64,000 bases of DNA. It comes from Allobosea psychrotolerans (lineage in GTDB: Bacteria; Pseudomonadota; Alphaproteobacteria; Rhizobiales; Beijerinckiaceae). This document shows, in pieces, positions 16,397 to 24,813 of this stretch. A program made the position numbers and the translations under genes. The DNA is taken from the NCBI RefSeq assembly GCF_002917105.1, contig NZ_PQFZ01000014.1, positions 100,521-164,520 on the forward strand, given 5' to 3'. The notes beneath the pieces were generated by a model. That model did not search any database. It was not told the DNA's origin and saw nothing but the letters and a program-made list of their open reading frames with translations. Within the stretch, counting starts at the first letter, position 1. Each line of letters starts with the position of its first letter.

Positions 16397-17539
16397 ATGC
16401 CTGCCGACACCGCCGACACGCTTTCCGGCTGGCTGAGGGACACGCTGCTGCCGGGCTGGCTCGGGCGCGTCTACGACCCCGCACGACCCGGCTTCGTCGA
16501 GATGCTCGAGCCCGGCGGGGCGGCCTCCGACAGCGATATCCGCAGCACGCTGGTGACGGCGCGCCTGACATATGTCTTCAGCCACGCGCATCTGCTGGGC
16601 GTGCCCGGAGCACTCGACGCCGCGCGCCACGGCATGACCTTCCTCTGGGAAACCTGCCGGCGCCCCGATGGCCGCTTCTGCCATCGCTGCAGGACGAGCG
16701 GAGAGGCCGTCGATGCGCGCTCCGATTGCTACGACCTCGCCTTCGTGCTGTTTTCGCTCGGCTGGTTCGCCAGGGCGAGCGGCGATGGCCAGGCTGTCGC
16801 GCGGGCCGAAGAGGTGATGGGCTTCATCGAGACGCAGCTCGCCCATCCCGATGGCGGCTTCAGGGAGGATACGCTGGGCACCCTGCCGCGCCGGCAGAAC
16901 CCGCATATGCACCTGCTCGAAGCCTGCCACGCTTTGGCCGAAGCGAGCGGCGACAGACGCTGGCGCGCGCGCGCAGATGCCATCGTCGCGCTGATGCGCG
17001 CACGCATGCTCGATAAGGCGACGGATTCGCTCGGGGAGTTCTTCAGCGAGGATTGGAGCGCCTGGCCGGAACCGCGCGGGCTCGTCCGCGAGCCCGGCCA
17101 CCACTACGAATGGACCTGGCTGCTCTACCACCATGAGCGATTGACGCATTCCGCCAGCGCCCGCGTCGACGCACGCCGGCTCTACGGCTTCGCCGAGCGG
17201 CACCGGAGCGCCGGCACCACGCATCCCATTATCAACGAGATCGACCCCGGCGGAGCGGTTCTGAACGGCGCGGCGCTGCTCTGGCCCCAGACCGAGTATC
17301 TCAAGGCGCTTGTCGCGCGGATCGAGTTCGAAGGCGACGAGGTTGCCATCGATCGGCTCGACGGCCATCTGCGCCTGATGTTCGACCGCTTCGTCGATCG
17401 CAAGACCGGGCTTTGGGTCAACCAGATCGACAGCGCCGGGCAAGCGATCATCGAACCGGTTCCGGTGCGCGTGCTCTACCATCTGCTGCTCGCCTGCACC
17501 GAGATCGTGCGGCTGCGACCGGAGACCCGGCTGCCGTAG
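16397..17539 (+). CDS. AGE-family (N-acylglucosamine 2-epimerase-like) epimerase/isomerase
   Basis: This is a 380-residue cytoplasmic alpha/alpha-barrel protein of the family containing N-acylglucosamine 2-epimerase, mannose isomerase and cellobiose epimerase. Features include the conserved DCYDLAFVLFSL, the RQNPHMHLLEA segment with active-site histidine, GHHYEWTWLL with a second histidine, and LWPQTEYLKA. ATG 16397 has AAAGGA upstream. The family member cannot be fixed from motifs. It is divergent from a binding-protein gene and convergent with two sugar dehydrogenases, so it likely interconverts sugars or sugar acids taken up by that importer. Confidence 0.85.
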   Translation: MPADTADTLSGWLRDTLLPGWLGRVYDPARPGFVEMLEPGGAASDSDIRSTLVTARLTYVFSHAHLLGVPGALDAARHGMTFLWETCRRPDGRFCHRCRTSGEAVDARSDCYDLAFVLFSLGWFARASGDGQAVARAEEVMGFIETQLAHPDGGFREDTLGTLPRRQNPHMHLLEACHALAEASGDRRWRARADAIVALMRARMLDKATDSLGEFFSEDWSAWPEPRGLVREPGHHYEWTWLLYHHERLTHSASARVDARRLYGFAERHRSAGTTHPIINEIDPGGAVLNGAALLWPQTEYLKALVARIEFEGDEVAIDRLDGHLRLMFDRFVDRKTGLWVNQIDSAGQAIIEPVPVRVLYHLLLACTEIVRLRPETRLP

Positions 17540-17568
17540 AACATGTGAGCAGCGACGCGAGCCCGGGC

Positions 17569-18597
17569 TCATGAGACCGCTCCCTCGCCAGCCTTCCAGC
17601 CGGCTGCCGCGAGGATATCGTCGACGAGCCGCTGCGATGCCAGCGCCTCCTCGCCGGTCACGACCGGATCGCGGCCCTGCATGATCGCATCGAGGAAATC
17701 CGCGATCACGGCGCGATGGGCGTCATGCGGGAAATCCATGATGTTGGCGCCGCTGCCGGTCGAGCCCTCGGCCTCGACGATCTCGGAGCGACCGTCGAGG
17801 AACGACAATTCCAGCCGGCCACCCACCAATGCGGCAAATCCCTTGCTGCCGATGATCTCGATGCGCTCGGGATAGCCGGGATAGGCGGCCGTGGTCGCGA
17901 CCAATGTCGCGGGCGCACCACTGCCGGTTTCGAGCAGGGCCGAAACGTAGTCCTCCGTCTCCATTCTGTGCAACGCCGTCGTTCGGGCCTGCGCCGCCAC
18001 GACCCTGGAGACGCCGACCAGCGAACGGAACAGGTCGAGCGAATGGATCGCCTGCGTCAGCAAGACGCCGCCGCCATCGCGCGCCAGCGAACCGCGCCCC
18101 GGCTCGTCGTAATAGGATTGCGGCCGCCACCACGGCACGCGCAGGAAAGCGGCCTCGACGCTGCCGAGTTCGCCGCCATCCAGCGCCGCCTTGAGGCGAA
18201 GGCTCGCCGGCCTGAAGCGGTGCTGCAGCACGACGCCGAAGACCTTGCCGGCCTTGCGCGCCGCCTTGACGAGGCGGGCGCCGCGCGCGCTGGTCAATTC
18301 CAGCGGCTTCTCGACCAGGACATGCTTGCCGGCCTCAAGGCAGCGCGCCGACGCATCGAGATGGCTGCTCGGCGGCGTCAGAACGATCGCCGCATCGACA
18401 GCGGGATCGGCGAGGACAGCGTCTAGGTCCGTCGTCACCGGAAAGGGAAACTGCCTGGCAAAGGCTTCCGTGCGCTCCTGGGAGCGGCTGACCGCCCAGC
18501 GCACCTTGCTGCGCTCCGCGAGATCGAGCAGGCTCTTGGAATGCGGCAGCGAAGCCGGCCCAAGCCCGATGATGGCGATGCCGATCTTGCCCGTCAC
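17569..18597 (-). CDS. Gfo/Idh/MocA family oxidoreductase, copy 1
   Basis: This 342-residue NAD(P)-dependent sugar or inositol dehydrogenase has an N-terminal Rossmann motif GLGPAS near residue 10. The EKPLELT catalytic lysine motif is at about 95-101, and a C-terminal alpha/beta domain carries the substrate site. The start is GTG 18597, overlapping the stop of the preceding dehydrogenase by four bases. The family oxidises a ring or chain hydroxyl of a sugar, aminosugar or cyclitol. It ends the long minus-strand operon that begins with the ATPase at 23729. Confidence 0.9.
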   Translation of the reverse strand: MTGKIGIAIIGLGPASLPHSKSLLDLAERSKVRWAVSRSQERTEAFARQFPFPVTTDLDAVLADPAVDAAIVLTPPSSHLDASARCLEAGKHVLVEKPLELTSARGARLVKAARKAGKVFGVVLQHRFRPASLRLKAALDGGELGSVEAAFLRVPWWRPQSYYDEPGRGSLARDGGGVLLTQAIHSLDLFRSLVGVSRVVAAQARTTALHRMETEDYVSALLETGSGAPATLVATTAAYPGYPERIEIIGSKGFAALVGGRLELSFLDGRSEIVEAEGSTGSGANIMDFPHDAHRAVIADFLDAIMQGRDPVVTGEEALASQRLVDDILAAAGWKAGEGAVS

Positions 18598-19634
18598 GCG
18601 CGTGCACTCCCTGGCATGGCCCGGCCCGGTTCGCCTTGCAGGCGCACGGCCCGGGCCTGCGCCTCCAACGCCAAACGGCAGACCGTGAAGACATGCGCCT
18701 GCGCCATGGCCGTCTGCGTCCGCGCGCCGATATCGGCGACGAGGTCGCGGAAATAGGTCAACGGCTCCTGCGAGGCGTCGATATGGCGGGTGCCGACCTT
18801 GTCGACGAGGAAGACATGGTCGGTCCCCGGTCGGCCTGCGACATCGACATATTTGCGCAGCTCGATCGTGCCCTCGGTCCCCAGGATGGTGAGCCGCCCG
18901 TCGCCCCATGTCGGCAGGCCGTCGGCGGTGAACCAGTCGACGCGGATATAGCCGCCGGCCTGCGGGCTGCGCAGCAGGATCTCGCCGAAATCCTCGAAGT
19001 CGGGCAGATCATTCGCGCCGAAATGGCCGGTTGCGGAAGCCACGATCTCGGCCTCGCGCGAGCCGGTGAAGTGCAGGAACTGGTCGATCTGATGCGAGGC
19101 GATATCGGTCAGGATGCCGCCGAACCTGGCCTTGTCGAAGAACCAGCCGGGCCGGATCGCGCGATTGAGCCGATGCGGGCCGAGCCCGATCGTCTGCACG
19201 ACACGCCCGATCGCTCCGTCCGCGATCAACTTGCCGGCGATGATGGTCGCGGGAACGATGAAGCGCTCGGAGAAGCAGACCGAGAAGATGCGCCCGGTCT
19301 CCGCCACGACCGCCTCGACCTCGGCCAGTTGCGCCGGCGTGGTGACGCCGGGCTTGTCGACCATGACATCCTTGCCGGCTCGCATCGCCCGGACCGCGAG
19401 CGCAGCGCGCTCATCGGGAATGCCGGCGCAAACGATCAGCTCGATCGAGGGGTCGTCGAGAAGCTCGTCCGTACCGCGCGGCGCGAGCGCGGGAAAGCGC
19501 TCGCGGAAGCCTGAAAGCACGCGCTCGTCGCCGGTCCGCAGATCGAAGCCGACGCAGTGCGCGCCGGCCTCGATGAGTCCGCCCACCATGTGGAAGATAT
19601 GGCGGTGGTCCAGCCCTGTGGCGGCGAAGCGCAT
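18594..19634 (-). CDS. Gfo/Idh/MocA family oxidoreductase, copy 2
   Basis: A second, quite different dehydrogenase of the same superfamily, 346 residues. The N-terminal strand is RFAATGLDHRHIF. The catalytic lysine lies in DVMVDKPGVTT, and GGILTDIASHQIDQFLHF carries the conserved histidine. ATG 19634 begins one base after the stop of the binding-protein gene, and its own stop overlaps the next start, so three genes are tightly coupled. Two dehydrogenases in series may oxidise and then reduce a sugar, as in known 3-keto-sugar routes. That is inference. Confidence 0.88.
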   Translation of the reverse strand: MRFAATGLDHRHIFHMVGGLIEAGAHCVGFDLRTGDERVLSGFRERFPALAPRGTDELLDDPSIELIVCAGIPDERAALAVRAMRAGKDVMVDKPGVTTPAQLAEVEAVVAETGRIFSVCFSERFIVPATIIAGKLIADGAIGRVVQTIGLGPHRLNRAIRPGWFFDKARFGGILTDIASHQIDQFLHFTGSREAEIVASATGHFGANDLPDFEDFGEILLRSPQAGGYIRVDWFTADGLPTWGDGRLTILGTEGTIELRKYVDVAGRPGTDHVFLVDKVGTRHIDASQEPLTYFRDLVADIGARTQTAMAQAHVFTVCRLALEAQARAVRLQGEPGRAMPGSARA

Positions 19635-19635
19635 C

Positions 19636-20820
19636 CTATTTCGGTGCTCCGTGCCCGACGCCGATCTCCTGGTCCCAGCGCCGGAAGGCGGCAACGAGAC
19701 GCTCCGGCGTCAAGGGCGGCCTGGTCGGCAGCTTGGCGATGAGATCGTCATATTCCGGGCGGCCATATTCAGTGAGAACGTCGCGGCTTTCCTGCGGCGC
19801 CATGGCGAGCGTCACGCCCTTCACTGCCGGCCCCGGGTAGAAATAGCCCTTGTCATAGGTCGCGGCCTGCGCCTCGGGCTTCAGCATATGCGACATCAGC
19901 GCCAGCAGCACGGCGATCTTGTCGGCGGGCACGCCCTTGGGGATGCACATGAACTGAGTGTCGGGAATCCAGTGCGTGTTGGCCAGCACGAAGACCTTGG
20001 CCTCCTTCGGCACGATGCCGAGCGCACGCGGATTGATGTCCCAGCCCAAGGTCGAGACGATGACGTCGCGCGTGCCTTCGCCGAGCTCCTTCATCGTCGG
20101 CGTGGTGCCGCCCGGATAGTAGTCGATGCCGGTGCCGAGCTCCTTGAGATAGGCCCAGCTCTTGTCCCAGCCCTTCATCGGGTCGGACGGATCGGCATCG
20201 CCGAGGATGTAGGGCAGGCCTTGCAGGAAGGTCCAGCCGGGGCCGGAATTGACCGGCCGGGCATAGGTGAAGCGCTTCGGGTTCTGCTTGACGTAAGCCA
20301 GGAACTCCTCGGCCGTCTTGGGCACGACCTTGAGGCGTTCGGGCGCATATTCGAAGAGCGGGCCCGACGGCGAATAGACGACGGCGACGCCTTCGTTCTG
20401 GCCGAAATTACGCTGCATCATCAGCGCCTGCTCGTGATAGACCTCCTCGGCCTTGGGCAGTTTCGCCGTATGCGATTTCCAGACATCGACCCACAGGCCC
20501 TGCTGGATGCCGTCCGACATCGCGCCCGGCCCGGTCAGGACGAGGTCGATATCGACGCGGTTGGCCTCCTGCTGCGCCTTGAGCTTCGCCGGCAGTTCCG
20601 GTGAGGGAGCCCGCGAAAAATTCAATCGCGAGATCAGCTTGGGATTGTCTTTGCCGAAGCGCTCGATCGCGGCCTGCGTCAATTGCAGATTGCCCGCGAC
20701 ATCGATGATGTTGAGCGCCACCGGCGCGGCCTGGGCATGGGCCCCCGTCGCTGCGAGCGCGGCAAGTCCCGCCGCGCCGGCCACGACGCGTCTGCGTGTC
20801 GGATATGTCGAATCTGTCAT
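19636..20820 (-). CDS. Tat-exported extracellular solute-binding protein, paralogue 2
   Basis: This is a 394-residue binding protein in the same operon as the permeases and ATPase (20933-23729), so it is the cognate receptor. The signal has PTRRRVVAG, a Tat-like motif, then a hydrophobic core ending AHAQA. GGGAGAG precedes ATG 20820. It shares the landmarks NIIDVAGNLQ, YSPSGPLFEYAPERLK, NSGPGW and DINPRALGIVPKEAK with paralogues 1 and 3 but is the most divergent of the three. It is separated from the permease gene by an 11-bp hairpin and followed by two Gfo/Idh dehydrogenases. Confidence 0.87.
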   Translation of the reverse strand: MTDSTYPTRRRVVAGAAGLAALAATGAHAQAAPVALNIIDVAGNLQLTQAAIERFGKDNPKLISRLNFSRAPSPELPAKLKAQQEANRVDIDLVLTGPGAMSDGIQQGLWVDVWKSHTAKLPKAEEVYHEQALMMQRNFGQNEGVAVVYSPSGPLFEYAPERLKVVPKTAEEFLAYVKQNPKRFTYARPVNSGPGWTFLQGLPYILGDADPSDPMKGWDKSWAYLKELGTGIDYYPGGTTPTMKELGEGTRDVIVSTLGWDINPRALGIVPKEAKVFVLANTHWIPDTQFMCIPKGVPADKIAVLLALMSHMLKPEAQAATYDKGYFYPGPAVKGVTLAMAPQESRDVLTEYGRPEYDDLIAKLPTRPPLTPERLVAAFRRWDQEIGVGHGAPK

Positions 20821-20895
20821 GGCTCTCTCCCTGAAGGTTCGACCCTCTATCCGCGTCCCGAGACTGGGCGCGCCGGGGCCTTGCATGCATCCCGT

Positions 20896-20920
20896 CGCAG
20901 CCGGCTTCGAGCCGGCTGCG
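20896..20920 (-). terminator. intercistronic hairpin between permease and binding-protein genes
   Basis: CGCAGCCGGCT (20896-20906) pairs with AGCCGGCTGCG (20910-20920), a perfect 11-base stem with a TCG-containing loop and no T tract. It precedes the binding-protein gene in the direction of transcription. It is better placed to protect that message than to end it. Confidence 0.6.
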
Positions 20921-20932
20921 CTAGTTCCCCCG

Positions 20933-21766
20933 TCAGCGCCGCCCTCCCCGCCCGACGATCTGCGTCGGGTTGACGAAGCGCAGTGCGATCACGAGCCAGA
21001 TCAGCGTCGTGACCATGTAAACCACCGCCATCGCGTCGATCGATTGGACGGCGCGCACGCCGGCCGCGAAGACGGCGTAGTAGAGCGCCACCACCAGCGT
21101 CTGGCTGGTCGGGCCGGCGGTGAGGAAGGTCAGTTCGAACATCGCGATGGTGCGCACCAGCACGAGCAGTAGCGAGGCGAGAATGCCCGGCATCAGCAAG
21201 GGCAGGAGCACATGCACGAAAAGCTTGAAGGTGTTGGCGCCGAAGACGCGCGCCGCCGCCTCGATCTTGGTGTCGATCTGCTCGATGAAGGGGATCATCA
21301 CCAGGATGACGAAGGGCACTGTCGGCACCAGATTGGCGAGCACGACGCCCGACATCGAACCCGCCAGGCCAGTGCGGTAGAGCACTGTCGCCAGCGGAAT
21401 GCCGAAGGTGATCGGCGGCACCAGGAGCGGCAGCAGGAACAGCAGCATGACGAGCCGCTTGCCGGGGAACTCGCGCCGCGCCAACGCATAGGCCGCCGGC
21501 ACGCCGATCAATCCCGACAGCAGGACCACCAGGAACACGATCTGGAAGGTGACGCTGAGCACCTCGTCGAGCTGGAACTCGGCCCAGGCGGCCGAGTACC
21601 AGCGCGTGGTCCAGCCGGCCGGGAACCAGGTGCCGAGCCAGCGCGTGGCGAAGGAGCTCGTCACCACGGTGGCGATCATCGCCAGCAGGTTGAGCAGGAA
21701 GAAGCCGATGACAGCCCAGTTGGCGGCGGCCCAGAGCTTCGTCGAGAGGCGGGTATCTGCAACCAT
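20933..21766 (-). CDS. ABC transporter permease, PotC-like
   Basis: This 277-residue inner-membrane protein has about six hydrophobic helices. The coupling-loop region with EAAARVFGANTFKLFVHVLLP contains the conserved EAA...G signature of binding-protein-dependent permeases. ATG 21766 follows the previous permease stop by five bases. With the 21772-22662 protein it makes a heterodimeric channel of the spermidine/iron/carbohydrate type. The accompanying sugar enzymes argue for a carbohydrate. Confidence 0.9.
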   Translation of the reverse strand: MVADTRLSTKLWAAANWAVIGFFLLNLLAMIATVVTSSFATRWLGTWFPAGWTTRWYSAAWAEFQLDEVLSVTFQIVFLVVLLSGLIGVPAAYALARREFPGKRLVMLLFLLPLLVPPITFGIPLATVLYRTGLAGSMSGVVLANLVPTVPFVILVMIPFIEQIDTKIEAAARVFGANTFKLFVHVLLPLLMPGILASLLLVLVRTIAMFELTFLTAGPTSQTLVVALYYAVFAAGVRAVQSIDAMAVVYMVTTLIWLVIALRFVNPTQIVGRGGRR

Positions 21767-21771
21767 GATCG

Positions 21772-22662
21772 TCAGCCCTTCCCGCCGCCGGCCGGGCCGC
21801 GATAAAGCAGGCCACGTGCGCTCAGGACCAGGACGACGATCCCGAGCTGAACGACGCCCATGATCATCGCCACCGCCGAGGCCATCGAATAATCATACTC
21901 CTCGAAGGCGGCCTGGTAGGCCGCGATCGAGATCACCCGCGTCGGCCCCGCCGGCGCGCCCAGCAGCACGGCCGAGGGAAACACCGAGAAGGCCTGCACG
22001 AAGCTGAGACAGAAGGTGATCGCCAGCCCCGGCAGCAGCAGCGGGAACATGATGGTCTTGAAGCGCTGCCAGGGGCCTGCCCCCAGCGTCGCAGCCGCCC
22101 GCTCCAGTGCCGGATCGATGCCCGAGAGATAGGACAGCGTCAGCAGGAAGGTGAAGGGGAAACCGGTGATCACCAGCGAGATCACGACGCCCCAATAATT
22201 GTGCAGGAGCTTGATCGGGGTCGAGATCAGGCCGAGCGTCAGCAGGGTCCGGTTGAACCAGCCCTGTGGGCCGAGATAGTTCAGCAGCCCCTGCGCGACC
22301 AGCACGGTGCCGAGCGTGATCGGGATCACCAATAGCGTCGTCAGCAGGCGCTGATGCTGCAGCAGCCTGACGCGGAAGGCGATCGGAACCGCAAAGAGCA
22401 AGGTCAGGAACGTCACCGGCAGCGCGAGCCAGAGCGTCGTCGCGATCGTGCCGTACAGGAACGAGTCGGAGAAGAACTTGATGTAGTTCGCCAGCGCGCC
22501 GCCGTTCTTGGGGTTGAAGGACAAGACCAGGCCGTACAGGAACGGGTAGACGAACAGCGCCAGCAGGAACAGCACCGCCGGCAGGACCAGCAGGGTCAAG
22601 CCGTCGACGCCGCGCGCCGCGAGCCGCTGCTTGAGCGGGATCGTGTCGGGAACAGCGCTCAT
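21772..22662 (-). CDS. ABC transporter permease, PotB-like
   Basis: This 296-residue membrane protein carries a short polar N terminus and about six hydrophobic helices. The coupling loop ERAAATLGAGPWQRFKTIMFPLLLPG has the EAA-type signature. Its start codon overlaps the ATPase stop by four bases (ATGA), a mark of translational coupling. It is the first permease of the three-receptor importer. Confidence 0.9.
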   Translation of the reverse strand: MSAVPDTIPLKQRLAARGVDGLTLLVLPAVLFLLALFVYPFLYGLVLSFNPKNGGALANYIKFFSDSFLYGTIATTLWLALPVTFLTLLFAVPIAFRVRLLQHQRLLTTLLVIPITLGTVLVAQGLLNYLGPQGWFNRTLLTLGLISTPIKLLHNYWGVVISLVITGFPFTFLLTLSYLSGIDPALERAAATLGAGPWQRFKTIMFPLLLPGLAITFCLSFVQAFSVFPSAVLLGAPAGPTRVISIAAYQAAFEEYDYSMASAVAMIMGVVQLGIVVLVLSARGLLYRGPAGGGKG

Positions 22663-23729
22663 GCCGCCCCCCCGCCGAAGACGAGCACGCGGTCGGGATC
22701 GGCTCCCAGCGTGACGCTCGTGCCGGGTTCCAGCTTGGTGTGAGCCAGGAAGGACAGGTCGGTGCCGTCCTGCATGCGCGCGAAGCCGACGAATTCGCGG
22801 CCGCGGAACTCGGTCGAGATGATCGTCGCCTTGAGCCCGCCTTCGCTGCTCGGATTCAGGTCTTCCGGCCGGATCGCGACATGGCAGGCCACACCCGCAG
22901 TGACCGCGCCGCGAACCCGCCCGGTCACGCTGGCAGAGCCGACCGCGACTTGCGCCACGCCGCCATCGACGGAGGTGACGCGCCCAGCCACGACGTTGCG
23001 GAAGCCCATGAACTCGGCGACGTCGAGATGATCGGGCCGCGAGAACAGATCCTCCGGCACCCCGACCTGGCGGACCTCGCCATCGCGCATCACCACGATG
23101 CGGTCGGCGAGCGACAGGGCCTCCTCCTGGTCATGCGTAACGTAGATCGTGGTCGCGCCGAGCGTGTTGTGGATGCGGCGGATTTCGGCGCGCATCTCGA
23201 GGCGCAGCTTGGCGTCGAGGTTGGACAAGGGCTCGTCCATCAGCACCAGCGGCGGCTCGACCACGATGGCGCGGGCGATCGCGACGCGCTGCTGCTGGCC
23301 GCCTGAAAGCTGGCCGGGAAGCTTGTCGACCTGGCTCTGCAGACGGACAAGCGCAGCCGCCTCGTCGACGCGCTTGTCGATCTCGGCCTTGGGCAGGCCG
23401 CGCATCTTGAGCCCGAAGCCGATATTGCGGCGGACATTCATATGCGGGAACAGCGCATAGTTCTGGAACACCATGCCGAAGCCGCGCTCTTCGGGCCGCA
23501 GCGGGTCGATGCGCTTGTCGTCGAGCCAGATGCCGCCGCCCGTGGCGGGCAGGAGACCGGCGATCAGGTTCAGCGTCGTCGATTTGCCGCAGCCCGATGG
23601 TCCGAGAAGCGCGATGAACTCGCCCTTCTTGATCGTCAGGGAGACGTCCTTCAGCGCGTTGTGCGTGCCGAAATCGCGACTGAGTCGATCGAGCCTGAGC
23701 TCGTGGAAATTCGCTGCGTGTATTGTCAT
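22659..23729 (-). CDS. ABC transporter ATPase, PotA/MalK type
   Basis: This 356-residue ATPase has Walker A GPSGCGKST, Q loop FQNYALFPH, signature LSGGQQQRVAIARA, Walker B LVLMDEPLSNLD and switch histidine YVTHDQEEA. A C-terminal TOBE-type regulatory domain (about the last 110 residues, including AIRPEDLNPSSEGG) follows. An open extension upstream in the same frame is ignored, because ATG 23729 gives the normal family N terminus. It opens the operon ATPase-permease-permease-receptor-dehydrogenase-dehydrogenase. Confidence 0.92.
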   Translation of the reverse strand: MTIHAANFHELRLDRLSRDFGTHNALKDVSLTIKKGEFIALLGPSGCGKSTTLNLIAGLLPATGGGIWLDDKRIDPLRPEERGFGMVFQNYALFPHMNVRRNIGFGLKMRGLPKAEIDKRVDEAAALVRLQSQVDKLPGQLSGGQQQRVAIARAIVVEPPLVLMDEPLSNLDAKLRLEMRAEIRRIHNTLGATTIYVTHDQEEALSLADRIVVMRDGEVRQVGVPEDLFSRPDHLDVAEFMGFRNVVAGRVTSVDGGVAQVAVGSASVTGRVRGAVTAGVACHVAIRPEDLNPSSEGGLKATIISTEFRGREFVGFARMQDGTDLSFLAHTKLEPGTSVTLGADPDRVLVFGGGAA

Positions 23730-24018
23730 GGAAGCCACAGGATTGAGGGCAGGCGCAGGCCGCCTGGAGCAGGCGGGAGCGAAGCGTCGAACAAGGGAAT
23801 GGAGCCGAGCGAAAACACGGGCGGGATCATGCGCTGAGAGGCGAGACGGCAAGCGCTGCTGCTGGGAGATCGCGCTCGAAGCGAGATGCATCCGCGCTGG
23901 TTCTGTCCCGTGCCATGGCCTCTTCCCCGACAATGTCCGCCGCTGTTTTGTTTCATTCGGACATCGCGCGGGGGTCTCCCCCTTTGCAATCTCCGTGACG
24001 TCTTCCGCCCGACGACGG

Positions 24019-24048
24019 TTGACGCTCTGATCGCGGCATTGGTATGCT
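24019..24048 (+). promoter_or_regulatory. sigma70-like promoter of the GntR-uxuA unit
   Basis: TTGACG (24019-24024) and TATGCT (24043-24048) are separated by 18 bases, close to the consensus. The -10 box runs into the palindromic operator at 24046-24059, so bound repressor would block polymerase. Confidence 0.6.
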
Positions 24049-24059
24049 AGTATACTAGC
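24046..24059. promoter_or_regulatory. probable GntR operator
   Basis: GCTAGTATACTAGC is a perfect 14-base palindrome, 13 bases before the GntR start codon and overlapping the promoter -10. Its central GTATAC is typical of FadR-subfamily GntR sites. It probably mediates autorepression and control of the divergent importer. Confidence 0.7.
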
Positions 24060-24072
24060 GAGTGAGAATGCA

Positions 24073-24768
24073 ATGACCTTCTCCACGGCGGGACAAAGCG
24101 CCGATCAGATTTACCGTGCGCTTCGGGCCAATATCCTCGACGCCGCGATCTTGCCGGGCGAGGCGATGTCGGAGGCGCGCATGGCGGCGCAGTTCGGGGT
24201 CAGCCGCACGCCGGTGCGAGAAGCTTTCAAACGATTGGTCGATGAGGGCTTCCTCCTGGTGCGGCCGCAAGCCGGCACCTTCGTCGCGCCGATCGACCTC
24301 GCGGCCGTCCACGACAGCCAGTTCGTGCGCGAGACGCTGGAATGCCGCACCGTCGTCCTGGCGGCCGAGCGCATCGACGCCGCCGGCAAGGCGCGGCTCG
24401 ACGCCCTCGTCGCGCAGCAGGGCCAGGCCATGGCGGCAGGCGACCGCAAGAGCTTCTTTCGCCTGGATGAGAGCTTCCATGCCGAATTGTCGCGCCTTGC
24501 CGGCTACCCTTCGGTCTGGAGCATGATCGAGGCCGTCAAGGCGCAGCTCGACCGGGTGCGCTGCCTCTCGCTGGAGACGCCGTCCTGGTCGGACATGATC
24601 CTCAGGGAGCACCGCGAGATCGCGGCTTGTGTCGGCCGCGGCGATGCGAGCGGCGCGGAAGCTGCGATGCGCGCCCATCTGCGCACCGTTTTCGACGCGA
24701 TCGAGGCGATCGCACAAGCGCATGTCGACGCCTTCGACAAAAGCAGGCTCGGCCCGCCACGGGACTGA
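24073..24768 (+). CDS. GntR-family transcriptional regulator (FadR/FCD subfamily)
   Basis: This 231-residue DNA-binding repressor has an N-terminal winged helix (SEARMAAQFGVSRTPVREAFKRL region, about residues 37-57) and a C-terminal all-helical FCD ligand domain. The likely metal/ligand residues are in DESFHAELSRLAG and the late REHREIAACV histidine. It is divergent from the importer operon and 45 bases upstream of uxuA. The inducer is probably a hexuronate or aldonate intermediate, as for ExuR/UxuR-type GntR proteins. That is inferred. Confidence 0.92.
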   Translation: MTFSTAGQSADQIYRALRANILDAAILPGEAMSEARMAAQFGVSRTPVREAFKRLVDEGFLLVRPQAGTFVAPIDLAAVHDSQFVRETLECRTVVLAAERIDAAGKARLDALVAQQGQAMAAGDRKSFFRLDESFHAELSRLAGYPSVWSMIEAVKAQLDRVRCLSLETPSWSDMILREHREIAACVGRGDASGAEAAMRAHLRTVFDAIEAIAQAHVDAFDKSRLGPPRD

Positions 24769-24813
24769 GACAAGACACTGGCAGCGTAGCAAGCGCCCGC
24801 AGGGAGAGACGTT

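Larger units (their letters stand above)
23730..24072. other. 343-base divergent intergenic region
   Basis: No gene is seen in this region between the importer operon (leftward) and the GntR gene (rightward). Its right third carries a promoter-like pair and a perfect palindrome, listed separately. The left part must hold the importer promoter, which I could not pin down. Confidence 0.5.

Noticed and set aside
15229..17016. Long plus-strand open frame (595 codons) across the receptor and AGE genes
   Set aside because: It runs antisense through the Tat-type receptor and out of frame through the AGE gene, and has no recognisable domain.
22659..24086. N-terminal extension of the PotA/MalK-type ATPase by 119 residues
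   Set aside because: The extension is low-complexity intergenic translation that crosses the GntR operator. ATG 23729 gives the standard N terminus.
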